Source: Flammeovirga pectinis (GTDB lineage: Bacteria > Bacteroidota > Bacteroidia > Cytophagales > Flammeovirgaceae). From it: a stretch of DNA of 64,000 bases. Each line of letters begins with the position of its first letter. The first letter of the stretch is position 1. The notes under the pieces are model-generated. The model was given only the letters and a program-made list of their open reading frames with translations, searched no databases and had not been told where the DNA came from. Below, piece by piece: positions 50,669 through 59,456 of the stretch. The stretch spans positions 2,170,001-2,234,000 of the forward strand of contig NZ_CP034562.1 in the NCBI RefSeq assembly GCF_003970675.1, given 5' to 3'. Made by a program: the position numbers and the translations under genes.

Positions 50669-53365
50669 ATGTACAAAAGCTATATAACAATACTGTTACT
50701 TTATTTTTTATCCTCTTTATGTAGTAACGCACAAAATATTTCATACGACAGTGCTGAAATTGCTTATGACTTTGGAAACCTTGACATTGCTGAGCAACAG
50801 TTACTATCACTTATAAAAAATGATGATGATAAAAATATCTTAAATAGAAGTGCTGCTTTAATTGGAAAAGTATACGGCCAAAAAGGGTTATATACCAAAG
50901 CCAATGAGTATCTAGATAATACTAACCTTGATAAAGCATTATTAAGTTATGCTGAAGTATTAAATACGAAAGGATATTTAGCACAACAACAAGGTTACCC
51001 CACTGCTGCTTTAAATTATTTAAATGATGCTTTTAATCTTACTGAAAAAGATGAAAACTCCATATATAAATCAAAAGTTCTAATTGAAACGCTTTCTTTA
51101 ATAGCCATTTCTAATTGGCAACTTGGAGCTCAAGAAGATGCTATTGATTATGGTAAAAAAGCACTCAATATCAGTAATAAAATTCATGACAAAATTGATA
51201 TTGCAAATTGCCATATAAACCTAGGATTATTATATAGCAAAACAGACACCTATAAGGCTCAATATTATTATGAGAAAGCTCTAGAAGATTATACTATCAT
51301 TTTCCCAAATGAAAACCACCCTGCTATAGCTTCTATATACATTAATTTAGGTATTACTTTCGAGAAAAATTATTTTACTGATAAAGCAATTACCTCATTT
51401 GAAAAAGCTGCTTCTATTTGGGAGAAAACTTACGGTAGTGACCACCCCAATGTTGCTTTTGCATATACTTACATTGCTAATGCTTATTTAAAAAAGAACC
51501 AAGGTGATTTGGCTAATGAATTTTATGATTTTGCACTTACTCAATACCAAGGTGTATTTGGAGAGAAGCACCCAGAAATTGCAAATATTTATATCAAATT
51601 AGGAGAGATTGCATTCAAAAGTGACAAGACTCAAAAAGCATTAGATTTTTATCAGAAAGCACTTATTGCTAATAATAAAGATTTTAATGATGTCGCTATT
51701 TATTCAACTCCAAAAGTTAACAACTACCTAAATCCTTTTACTAATATCGTTGCCTTACAGAAAAAAGCATTTGCCTTAAAAAAGAGGCACTATCAAAAAA
51801 CATTAAAAAGACAAGACCTTGTTTGTGGGTACAATAGCCTATACCTAGCTCATAAAATTATAGAAAATGTTAGAGCAGGTCAGAAAAATAAAGAAGACAA
51901 AATACAACTGAGTGCTATCACAAACGATGTTTATTCTGATGGTATTCAAATTTGCATTGCATTATCAGAAGCCTCTATTTCTTCACAAATATGGATAGAA
52001 AATGCTTTTCAATTTGTAGAATGGAGTAAATCAGCATCATTATTAGAGGCAATTCAAGAAACAAACGCTAAGTCTTTTGCTGGTATTCCTGATAAGCTGA
52101 TTATAAAAGAAGAAAATATTCAAGAAGAAATTCATTCAATAGAACAGGCACTTATAAAAAGTGATAAAGTTGAAAAAAGAGACCTTCTAGAAAGTCAATT
52201 ATTTGACAAAGAAAAAGAACTAGAAAACCACATCAAATTATTAGAAAATGAATATCCTAAATACTTTGATTTAAAATACAACCACACCTCTTTTGGCTAT
52301 AAAGATGTAAAAGAAAAATTGGCTGAAAATGAGGCTATCATTAGTTACTTCATTTCAGAAAAAGATGAAAATCTATATATTTTTGTTGCCACTTCATCTA
52401 AGTTAAAAATCTATCAAGAAAAATTCACTCAAGAATTACAAGATGAAATTATCAGTTTAGAAACAGGCTTAAAATTTAATTTTGATGAGATTGTTTTTAT
52501 GTCCTCAAAATATTTATCTGATATCTTATTCCCTTTCATCTTACCAAAAAAAATTAACCATTTGATTTTTTTACTTGATGGTAGAATTAATAACATTCCA
52601 ATGGATGTTCTTTTTTCTGAAGTTGTAGAAAATGAAATGTTAAAGCCAGCTGACTATCCTTTCTTAACAAAGAAGTATGCCATATCTTATAACTATTCTT
52701 CTACCCTAGCTTTAAATATTAAGTTTATTGATAAAAACGAAACAATGAATATTGCCTGTTTTGCTCCTATTTTTTTTAGAGACTCAACAGGTTCAGATAA
52801 TTTCAATCAGCTAGATGGAACTTTATCTGAGGTAAGAGAAATTGATAGAGTTTTTAAAGAGAAAAACTGGCTTTCATCATCATATTTATATGATAAAGCA
52901 AAAAAATCAATTCTTAAATCTGAAAAAATTAAAGATTATACACACTTACATTTTGCTACACACGGGCTAGTTGATGAAGAGCACCCTAATCAGTCTTTCA
53001 TTTATTTAGTAAACGAGAAAAAATCTGAAGGTTTATTGTACGCATCCGAGATTTACAACTTAGAGTTCAATGCAGATTTAGTCACACTTTCCGCTTGTGA
53101 AACAGGCTTAGGTAAGCTTTCTAAAGGAGAAGGTTTAATTGGATTATCTAGGTCTTTAAAATACGCAGGAGTTGATAATACTATTGTTTCTTTATGGACT
53201 GTAGATGACATTTCAACGGCACTTCTAATGCAATACTTCTATAAAGAGTTAACAATAGAATATAATCTACCATTGGCTTTACAAAAAGCAAAAATTAGAT
53301 TAATCAAAGAAGGTTTATACACCAGTCCATATTATTGGTCATCATTCTCATTAATAGGTCGTTAA
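50669..53365 (+). CDS. Exported TPR-CHAT protein (caspase-like fold)
   Basis: This 898-residue protein has a signal peptide (1-22, SNAQ), TPR repeats from about 30 to 345 (for example HPAIASIYINLGITFEK, HPNVAFAYTYIANAYLKK, HPEIANIYIKLGEIAFK), a helical linker with coiled coil (about 470-520) and a C-terminal CHAT domain (about 545-898). The catalytic dyad is present: His765 in HFATHG and Cys810 in LSACETGLG. CHAT domains are clan CD proteases related to separase and caspases. Exported TPR-CHAT proteins are common in Bacteroidota but few are characterised. Its close partner is the barrel gene upstream. Confidence 0.92.
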   Translation: MYKSYITILLLYFLSSLCSNAQNISYDSAEIAYDFGNLDIAEQQLLSLIKNDDDKNILNRSAALIGKVYGQKGLYTKANEYLDNTNLDKALLSYAEVLNTKGYLAQQQGYPTAALNYLNDAFNLTEKDENSIYKSKVLIETLSLIAISNWQLGAQEDAIDYGKKALNISNKIHDKIDIANCHINLGLLYSKTDTYKAQYYYEKALEDYTIIFPNENHPAIASIYINLGITFEKNYFTDKAITSFEKAASIWEKTYGSDHPNVAFAYTYIANAYLKKNQGDLANEFYDFALTQYQGVFGEKHPEIANIYIKLGEIAFKSDKTQKALDFYQKALIANNKDFNDVAIYSTPKVNNYLNPFTNIVALQKKAFALKKRHYQKTLKRQDLVCGYNSLYLAHKIIENVRAGQKNKEDKIQLSAITNDVYSDGIQICIALSEASISSQIWIENAFQFVEWSKSASLLEAIQETNAKSFAGIPDKLIIKEENIQEEIHSIEQALIKSDKVEKRDLLESQLFDKEKELENHIKLLENEYPKYFDLKYNHTSFGYKDVKEKLAENEAIISYFISEKDENLYIFVATSSKLKIYQEKFTQELQDEIISLETGLKFNFDEIVFMSSKYLSDILFPFILPKKINHLIFLLDGRINNIPMDVLFSEVVENEMLKPADYPFLTKKYAISYNYSSTLALNIKFIDKNETMNIACFAPIFFRDSTGSDNFNQLDGTLSEVREIDRVFKEKNWLSSSYLYDKAKKSILKSEKIKDYTHLHFATHGLVDEEHPNQSFIYLVNEKKSEGLLYASEIYNLEFNADLVTLSACETGLGKLSKGEGLIGLSRSLKYAGVDNTIVSLWTVDDISTALLMQYFYKELTIEYNLPLALQKAKIRLIKEGLYTSPYYWSSFSLIGR

Positions 53366-53446
53366 CTGAACTCGAATAGTATTTTTTCTGTTTTTACTGT
53401 AGACCATTCTTTTATCCCAAACTCTTAGAGAAAGATCTATTACAAT

Positions 53447-54160
53447 ATGAAAAAAACTACCGTTTTAGTAATTGACGACGAAAAAAACCTTTTAGATAGT
53501 ATTGTAGACCTTTTAGAGATAAATGACTTTACTGTATTAGCTGCCGATAGTGGAAAAAAAGCATTAGAAATAATTGATAATAAACTCCCTGATATCATTT
53601 TATGTGATATTATGATGCCAGCTATGAATGGATACTTATTTCTAAAAGAACTAAGAAAAAATCCATTAGCAGTTGGAATTCCTTTTATATTTTTATCTGC
53701 TAAAAGTGATAAAAAAGATATTAGAAAAGGAATGAATTTATCTGCAGATGATTACCTCACAAAACCATTTACTCAAGCAGAACTTTTAGAGAGTATCCGT
53801 GCAAGAATAAATAGAATTGAAGTTTTAAAAAGTGAGATAATGATGTTTATGAAAAACATTAATATCAATCTGGTAAAAACTGGGTTAGATGCTTACAGTG
53901 AAGGACAAGATGCTAATAACGAGATGGAAGCTTTACGATCACTCCTACAAACGCAAAACAAAGCAATTGAAAAGTATTGCTATTTAAATAGTCATAAAGT
54001 TAGAGGACCATTATGCAGAATTATGGGTTTGTTAGAACTTTTTAATGATGCAAACGAGGAAATGAATAAGGAAATTCTCTCTCATTTAAAAACTAGTGCT
54101 AAAGATTTAGACCAAATAACAAAAGAGATTACCTATGCAATTTCTTCCATGAGTGCATAA
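53447..54160 (+). CDS. Response regulator with orphan histidine-kinase dimerisation domain
   Basis: The protein has 237 residues. The receiver domain (1-122) has Asp10/Asp11, phospho-acceptor Asp54, Ser84 and Lys106. After a coiled linker comes a DHp-like helix pair with an H-box, YCYLNSHKVRGPLCRIMGLLEL, His183. The ATPase domain (N, G1, G2 boxes) is missing: the protein stops after the second helix and a terminator follows. Such REC-DHp proteins may act as phosphotransfer hubs, or bind a separate kinase. It is 81 nt behind the CHAT gene on the same strand. Confidence 0.87.
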   Translation: MKKTTVLVIDDEKNLLDSIVDLLEINDFTVLAADSGKKALEIIDNKLPDIILCDIMMPAMNGYLFLKELRKNPLAVGIPFIFLSAKSDKKDIRKGMNLSADDYLTKPFTQAELLESIRARINRIEVLKSEIMMFMKNININLVKTGLDAYSEGQDANNEMEALRSLLQTQNKAIEKYCYLNSHKVRGPLCRIMGLLELFNDANEEMNKEILSHLKTSAKDLDQITKEITYAISSMSA

Positions 54161-54161
54161 A

Positions 54162-54197
54162 AAAAGCCTTTGAATAAAATTTTACTCAAAGGCTTTT
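54162..54197. terminator. Bidirectional terminator
   Basis: A 12-bp stem (54162-54173 with 54186-54197) has A and T runs on the two sides. It lies between the convergent REC-DHp and sufD genes and is directly attached to both ends. Confidence 0.85.
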
Positions 54198-54216
54198 CAT
54201 ATTTCAAATCAATAGA

Positions 54217-55512
54217 TTAATCCAAAGGATAACCCATCTCATTAGCTACAATTCTTTCAACAATTGAACGAACACTATTGTTAGAGATTTTTTCAATAAC
54301 ATCTCCAGCAAATGCATACGTCAATAATGCTCTTGCTTTATCTTCAGGTATACCACGTGCTCTTAGATAGAACATTGGCTCTTCATCTAAAGCTCCAACA
54401 GTACAACCGTGAGAACAGCTTACATCATCTGCCCAAATTTCTAATTGTGGTTTTGTGTTCACAACAGCATCAGGAGACAATAAGATGTTTTTGTTAGATT
54501 GGAAAGCATTTGTTTTCTGAGCATCCTCACGAACAAATATTTTACCATTAAAAACAGCTTTAGATTTTTCACTTAAAATCCCTTTGTATAACTCATTACT
54601 GTATGAGTTTGGCATTTTATGATCAACAACTGTATGGTTATCAACAAGTGTTTTACCTTTTAAAAGATATAAACCTGTCATTAAACCCTCACAATGCTGT
54701 CCTAGTGCAATATTTAAGTTATTTCTAACCAATTGACCACCAGTAGTAATTGTAATATTGTGATAAACACTATTATCAGCTTGTTTTGCTTCAGTTAAAG
54801 TCACAAGGTTTGTGCTATCTTCTTCATCTTGTAATTTTACATGATTAAGAATAGCTCGCTCCGCAACATTAATTTCAGATACACTGTTAATCAAAACGTT
54901 TTGATTTCCAATTACAGCATTTCTTTCAATAATACTAACTTGAGCACCTTCTTCTAAAACTGCTAACAACCTTGGCTGAACAGCTGTATCCTCTCCTACT
55001 ATTACATTTAAAATAGTAACAGGTGTTTCAGATAAAGCATTTCTTTTTGCGTAAACAAATACACCATCAGTAATAGCTGCAGTATTTACACCTACAAATG
55101 GTAAATCTGAATCTGCATACTTACCTAAATGCGCAGTTACCAAATCGGTATGCTCAATTAATGCCTTTGCTAATGGTGCTACAATAACTTTATCTGTAGA
55201 AGTATACTTTGATAAGTTATTATTAAAAATACCATTTACAAAAACTAAAACATCAGTTCCATCAATAAGATACTTTTCAATATCCTCTGCAGTTACAGAT
55301 GCACTTACAGCAAAATTAAAAGTAGAAGAAACTAATTTCTTTAAATTAGTGTACTTCCATTCTTCATGGTTGATTGAAGGAAAATCCGTAGAAGCAAATT
55401 TTTCTGCAGCAGCTGTTCTTAATTCAACTAATGCAGGTACAGCTTCTATTGTATCTTCTATATATGCTAAAGCATTATTTTTTAATGCTCCATTTTCGAT
55501 TACTATACTCAT
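54217..55512 (-). CDS. sufD: Fe-S cluster assembly protein SufD
   Basis: This 431-residue scaffold partner of SufB/SufC is usual in length. The N-terminal helical part has SINHEEWKYTNLKKL, a central beta-helix follows, and the C-terminal signature is TKPQLEIWADDVSCSHGCTVGALDEEPMFYLRARGIPEDKARALL, with the conserved SHG histidine and cysteine. It lies 15 nt after sufC. The sufB gene, normally adjacent, is not on this stretch. Confidence 0.96.
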   Translation of the reverse strand: MSIVIENGALKNNALAYIEDTIEAVPALVELRTAAAEKFASTDFPSINHEEWKYTNLKKLVSSTFNFAVSASVTAEDIEKYLIDGTDVLVFVNGIFNNNLSKYTSTDKVIVAPLAKALIEHTDLVTAHLGKYADSDLPFVGVNTAAITDGVFVYAKRNALSETPVTILNVIVGEDTAVQPRLLAVLEEGAQVSIIERNAVIGNQNVLINSVSEINVAERAILNHVKLQDEEDSTNLVTLTEAKQADNSVYHNITITTGGQLVRNNLNIALGQHCEGLMTGLYLLKGKTLVDNHTVVDHKMPNSYSNELYKGILSEKSKAVFNGKIFVREDAQKTNAFQSNKNILLSPDAVVNTKPQLEIWADDVSCSHGCTVGALDEEPMFYLRARGIPEDKARALLTYAFAGDVIEKISNNSVRSIVERIVANEMGYPLD

Positions 55513-55527
55513 ATCTAAAAGTTGGGT

Positions 55528-56286
55528 TTAGTTTTGACCTTCAACTTCTTGAATGATCCAATCGTATCCTTTTTCCTCAAGTTCTAAAGCTAATTCTTTA
55601 GTACCAGATTTTACAATCTTACCTTTGTAAAGAACATGTACAAAATCAGGAACGATATAGTCTAAAAGTCTTTGGTAGTGAGTTACTACAACAAAAGATC
55701 TTTTACCATCACGTAAACTATTTACACCGTTGGCTACAATTCTTAATGCATCAATATCTAATCCCGAATCAGTTTCATCAAGAATAGCTAATTTTGGATC
55801 AAGCATTGCCATGTGGAAAATTTCGTTTCTTTTCTTTTCACCACCAGAGAAACCTTCATTTAAAGATCTACTCATTAATGATTTATCGATAGAAACAATT
55901 TTCATTTTTTCTTTCATTTCTTTCATGAAGTTCGCAGCGTTGTAAGGTTCCATACCTCTTGCTTTACGTACTTCATTTACTGCAGTTCTCAAGAAATTAG
56001 TATTACTAACACCTGGAATTTCTACAGGGTATTGAAATGCTAAAAATAAACCTTTTTGAGCTCTAACCTCTGGAGATAATTCCAATAAGTCTACACCGTC
56101 AAAGTCTACCTCTCCACCTTCTACCTCATAATCTTCTTTTCCTGCAAGAACAGAAGCTAAAGTACTTTTTCCAGATCCGTTTGGACCCATGATAGCATGA
56201 ACTTCACCTTCTTTAATCTCTAAATTGATTCCTCTAAGAATCTCTTTGTCTTCAATTGAAGCCTTTAGATCTTTGATCTTAAGCAT
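55528..56286 (-). CDS. sufC: Fe-S cluster assembly ATPase SufC
   Basis: This 252-residue ABC-type ATPase of the SUF complex is cytoplasmic. Walker A is GPNGSGKST (about 35-43), the Q-loop lies in FLAFQYPVEIPG, the signature is GFSGGEKKRNE, Walker B is LAILDETDSGLD and the switch histidine is in VVTHYQRLL. It is the first gene of a sufC-sufD pair with about 380 nt of non-coding DNA upstream. Confidence 0.97.
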   Translation of the reverse strand: MLKIKDLKASIEDKEILRGINLEIKEGEVHAIMGPNGSGKSTLASVLAGKEDYEVEGGEVDFDGVDLLELSPEVRAQKGLFLAFQYPVEIPGVSNTNFLRTAVNEVRKARGMEPYNAANFMKEMKEKMKIVSIDKSLMSRSLNEGFSGGEKKRNEIFHMAMLDPKLAILDETDSGLDIDALRIVANGVNSLRDGKRSFVVVTHYQRLLDYIVPDFVHVLYKGKIVKSGTKELALELEEKGYDWIIQEVEGQN

Positions 56287-56663
56287 TTTATCTATAATTT
56301 ATTTTAAGAAAATTCGTTTATTTAGATTAGTCTCGTTGATAATATTGATAAAACAGATAAAAATCACACACTCTAATCAACCGCGAATTTATTTAGAATT
56401 TTTTTAAATAGGAACATATTTTCAAAATATCCTCGTTTATTTGTGAAAAAGACATGAAAAAAGGCATTGTCATTGACAATACCTTTAGTCCATTAAATAT
56501 GAAAATGAAAAAAGATAATTCTTTATTTGAGGTAACAAGAAAATGATCAACATCATTTTTTATCTTATTACTTATCGTAAAGTTAATAGATTTCATTAAT
56601 TTTGGAGATATAAATCATCTTTTTAAGAAAACTATTCAAATAACATAAAATTTAACATCAGTA
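56287..56663. other. Divergent intergenic region sufC / maoC-like
   Basis: This AT-rich region of 377 nt should hold promoters for both transcripts. It contains the terminator-like hairpin at 56461-56484. A minus-strand frame at 56393-56596 (67 codons) crosses it and looks like chance. Confidence 0.5.
56461..56484 (-). terminator. Terminator-like hairpin in the sufC leader
   Basis: AAGGCATTGTC and GACAATACCTT pair with one mismatch around a 3-nt loop; on the minus strand six T follow. No gene ends here on that strand, so it might be an attenuator in a long sufC leader or the end of a small RNA. Confidence 0.45.
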
Positions 56664-57071
56664 ATGATTTCATTAGAAGATAATTATCAAACAAATTTTA
56701 GCTTTACTCAAGAGCAAGTAAATGCATTTGCAGAACTTACTGGAGATACAAACCCAATTCATATAGATGAAGAGTTTGCATCAAAAACTCCTTTTAAGAA
56801 ACCTATAATGCATGGCTTTTTATCTGCATCAATATTTTCTAGAGTTTTAGGTACTGAATTCCCAGGTAATGGCTCAGTATATTTATCGCAAACAATGAAT
56901 TTTTTAAGACCAATGTTTGTAGACGAGGAATACCAAGCTACTTTTACTGTGACAGATATTGATTCGAAAAGAAAAACTGCAATAATCAAAACAGAAATTA
57001 TTGCCTTATCTAATAAAAAAATCACTGTTAAAGGTGAAGCTAAATTAATGCACAAAACATTAATTGACTAA
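56664..57071 (+). CDS. MaoC-like (R)-specific enoyl-CoA hydratase
   Basis: This 135-residue single hotdog protein has the hydratase-2 motif AELTGDTNPIHIDEEFA (about 25-41) carrying the catalytic Asp and His, then GFLSASIFSRVLGTEFPG. It should hydrate trans-2-enoyl-CoA or a related thioester in the cytoplasm. It is the first gene of a plus-strand run reaching 61716. The substrate and pathway are not shown by the neighbours. Confidence 0.9.
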   Translation: MISLEDNYQTNFSFTQEQVNAFAELTGDTNPIHIDEEFASKTPFKKPIMHGFLSASIFSRVLGTEFPGNGSVYLSQTMNFLRPMFVDEEYQATFTVTDIDSKRKTAIIKTEIIALSNKKITVKGEAKLMHKTLID

Positions 57072-57135
57072 ACAAAACAATACGATTAAAGCATCGTTTT
57101 TATTGAAATGTTATTATAACTATTACATTTTTCTT

Positions 57136-58032
57136 ATGCCTAAAAAAAATAGCTTGACAGATTCTACTCTTTTTATGATGTTCTCATATAAAGGGTATTT
57201 GATTCGTAAGTTATCGTCTGACTTACTTTGGATAACAATTCCTTCTACAATACTTTGTGCTATCCACGAATACAAACACCTAGATATAGGAATGAACTTT
57301 TCATTACCTGGCTTAATGGGTGCAATCTTAGGTATCCTTTTAGTTTTCAGGAACAACACAGCTTATGATCGTTGGTGGGAAGCTAGAAAGGTACTTGGTG
57401 GTTTAGTAAACACATCTCGAAACTTTGCTTTACAAGTAAATTCAATGGTTCCTGATGGAAAAATAAAAGATGAACTACAAAACTTAATTGGTGCTTTCCC
57501 TTATGCACTAAAAGAACATTTAAGGGAAGGGGTTGTTTTTAGTGATTTTAGTTTTATTGGAGATGCAATGACTGAAAAACTAAAAAGTTGGGACCACATT
57601 CCTGTCGCAATAAATAACTTAATTCAAGAACGCCTTAAAATGGTGCTTAACTCAGGAGGAATTACTGATTTTCAATTTTTGAAATTAATAGAAAACTCTG
57701 ATGAATTAATTGATATAATGGGAAAATGTGAGCGTATAAAAAACACGCCGATGCCAGAATCTCATACTTATTTACTGAAAGTTTATATTTGGGTTTATGC
57801 TATCATTATTCCTTTTGGTCTTATAGATACTTTAGGATGGTGGACAATTTTAGCAGTAGTTATGGTTTATTATGTTGCTATGAGTATTGTAACTATCTCT
57901 GAAGAAATAGAAGAGCCATTTGGTATAGATCCGAATGACTTACCGGTTGATAAAATCTGTAACACAATTTACAACAACATCCAGGAGGTTAAGACTAAGT
58001 CTACTCCATATTCTAACTACAATAATGTCTAA
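57136..58032 (+). CDS. Bestrophin-family (UPF0187) channel protein
   Basis: This 298-residue membrane protein has bestrophin-like signatures: a first helix around SDLLWITIPSTILCAIHEY, then GILLVFRNNTAYDRWWEARKVLGGLVNTSRNFA, diagnostic of the family, and C-terminal helices about 215-265 ending in EEPFGIDPNDLP. Bacterial members form pentameric ion channels. The frame reaches 57064 through TTG, but ATG 57136 is the sensible start since the extra residues lack family similarity. It overlaps the next gene by 8 nt. Confidence 0.9.
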   Translation: MPKKNSLTDSTLFMMFSYKGYLIRKLSSDLLWITIPSTILCAIHEYKHLDIGMNFSLPGLMGAILGILLVFRNNTAYDRWWEARKVLGGLVNTSRNFALQVNSMVPDGKIKDELQNLIGAFPYALKEHLREGVVFSDFSFIGDAMTEKLKSWDHIPVAINNLIQERLKMVLNSGGITDFQFLKLIENSDELIDIMGKCERIKNTPMPESHTYLLKVYIWVYAIIIPFGLIDTLGWWTILAVVMVYYVAMSIVTISEEIEEPFGIDPNDLPVDKICNTIYNNIQEVKTKSTPYSNYNNV

Positions 58033-58372
58033 AATATATTATTTATCTACTTGCAGTACTTGTAAAAGAATAATTGAAGAAATTGGTAAAGAAAAATTTG
58101 ATCAGTTTCAGGATATTAAAACAGAACAAATTACTGAAGAGCAAATAGATGAGATGAAAGCTTTATCAGGCTCTTATGAAGCCTTATTTAGTAGAAGATC
58201 TAGACAATTCCGTCCAATGGGATTGCATGAAAAGCAATTATCTGAAGATGATTACAAATCGTTAATACTAAAAGAGTACTCTTTTCTAAAAAGACCTGTT
58301 ATTTTAGCAAATGATAATATATTTGTAGGTAATAGTAAAAAGGAAATTGAACGTGCAATAGCTGCACTATAA
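58025..58372 (+). CDS. ArsC/Spx family thioredoxin-fold protein
   Basis: The protein has 115 residues from ATG 58025; the longer frame upstream only shadows the bestrophin gene. N-terminal YYLSTCSTCKRI holds the CxxC pair (Cys10/Cys13); the middle DIKTEQITEEQIDEM and the C-terminal FLKRPVILANDNIFVG, with the RP arginine-proline, fit arsenate reductase-like proteins. No arsenic genes are near, so a general redox or Spx-like role is possible. It is coupled by overlap to the channel gene and followed after 5 nt by ruvX. Confidence 0.88.
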   Translation: MSKIYYLSTCSTCKRIIEEIGKEKFDQFQDIKTEQITEEQIDEMKALSGSYEALFSRRSRQFRPMGLHEKQLSEDDYKSLILKEYSFLKRPVILANDNIFVGNSKKEIERAIAAL

Positions 58373-58377
58373 TAAAC

Positions 58378-58791
58378 ATGGGAAGAATTTTAGCCATAGA
58401 TTTTGGCACAAAAAGAACAGGTTTCGCAGTCACAGATCCTCTAAAGATCATCGCATCTTCATTGGATACTGCTCAAACAAATGTAGCGATGCAATTTGTA
58501 AAAGATTATGTTGCTAAAGAAGATGTTGAGCGTTTTGTTATTGGGCTACCTGTTGGTTTAGACGGTTTAGAAACCGACAATACAAAACCTACAAAATCTT
58601 TTGCAAAAAAATTAGAAAAGAATTTCCCATCTATTCCGCTTACTTTTATTGATGAGCGTTTCACTTCAAAAATGGCTGAAGCTTCTATGATTGCAGGTGG
58701 AATGAAGAAAAAAGATAGAAGAGTAAAAGGTAATGTAGACAAAATAAGTGCTGCAATTATTTTACAATCTTATCTTGATCAAAACTTTTAG
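58378..58791 (+). CDS. ruvX: Putative Holliday junction resolvase / pre-16S rRNA nuclease YqgF
   Basis: This 137-residue RNase H-like protein has the first catalytic acid in LAIDFGTKRTGFAV (about 5-18), the second in FIDERFTS (about 86-93) and the third in KGNVDKISAAIIL (about 120-132). E. coli YqgF matures the 16S rRNA 5' end. Typical length. Its place between redox and deformylase genes is common in Bacteroidota. Confidence 0.95.
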   Translation: MGRILAIDFGTKRTGFAVTDPLKIIASSLDTAQTNVAMQFVKDYVAKEDVERFVIGLPVGLDGLETDNTKPTKSFAKKLEKNFPSIPLTFIDERFTSKMAEASMIAGGMKKKDRRVKGNVDKISAAIILQSYLDQNF

Positions 58792-58825
58792 AAAAGAATT
58801 ACATACTTTTAAAATAAAAAAATAA

Positions 58826-59392
58826 ATGATTTATCCAGTTGTAGCATATGGCGACCCTATTCTTAGAAAAGTCGCTAGGGACTTCTCAGAAGAAGAGCTG
58901 AAAGATGTAAAAACTCTTGCTGCCGATATGTTTGAAACAATGGAAGGTGCTAGCGGAGTTGGTTTAGCTGGTCCACAAATTGGGATTGCCAAAAGAATTT
59001 TTGTGATCGATTCAAATTTAATGATAGATGAAGAAAGTGAAGGTGAAGAGAAAGGGCTAAGATCTGCTTTTATTAACGCTAAAATCATCGAAGAATTTGG
59101 TGAAGAATTTGGATTTGACGAAGGGTGTTTAAGTATTCCTGGAATTAACGGTGAAGTTGTTCGAAAAGAAAGTATTAAAATCAAATACTTAGACGAAGAG
59201 CTTAACGAAAAAGAAGAAGTCTTTACAGGAATGACTGCTCGTGTTATTCAACATGAATATGATCACATTGAAGGTAAATTATTTACTGATTATCTATCTC
59301 CAATAAAGAAAAGATTAATCAAAAGTAAATTAAATAATATCACTAAAGGAAAAGCTAATCATTCATATCGAATGAGATTTCCAAAAAAATAG
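58826..59392 (+). CDS. def: Peptide deformylase
   Basis: This 188-residue enzyme removes the formyl group from nascent proteins in the cytoplasm. All three motifs are present: GVGLAGPQ (44-51), EGCLS (99-103) with metal ligand Cys101, and QHEYDH (142-147) with His143, Glu144 and His147. It lies 34 nt after ruvX and ends at a terminator. Confidence 0.97.
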   Translation: MIYPVVAYGDPILRKVARDFSEEELKDVKTLAADMFETMEGASGVGLAGPQIGIAKRIFVIDSNLMIDEESEGEEKGLRSAFINAKIIEEFGEEFGFDEGCLSIPGINGEVVRKESIKIKYLDEELNEKEEVFTGMTARVIQHEYDHIEGKLFTDYLSPIKKRLIKSKLNNITKGKANHSYRMRFPKK

Positions 59393-59401
59393 TTATATTT
59401 C

Positions 59402-59423
59402 AAGCCATCTGAAAAGATGGCTT
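59402..59423 (+). terminator. Intrinsic terminator of the ruvX-def unit
   Basis: A 9-bp stem (59402-59410 with 59415-59423) has a GAAA tetraloop and is followed by a T run. It lies 9 nt past the def stop. Confidence 0.85.
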
Positions 59424-59456
59424 TTTTTATCACTATTCGTAAATAGTATTTTTTAG

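Noticed and set aside
50669-53365. The TPR-CHAT protein as a CRISPR-linked or gasdermin-type defence protease
   Set aside because: It has a signal peptide and an outer-membrane partner, and there is no Cas, gasdermin or CRISPR element in the window.
56393-56596. A 67-codon minus-strand frame upstream of sufC
   Set aside because: Phe/Ile/Lys-rich as expected of random AT-rich DNA, and it contains a terminator-like hairpin within the frame; no family resemblance.
57935-58024. A longer N-terminus for the ArsC/Spx-like protein
   Set aside because: The added residues are an out-of-frame reading of the bestrophin C-terminus; the CxxC-containing N-terminus of the family begins right after ATG 58025.
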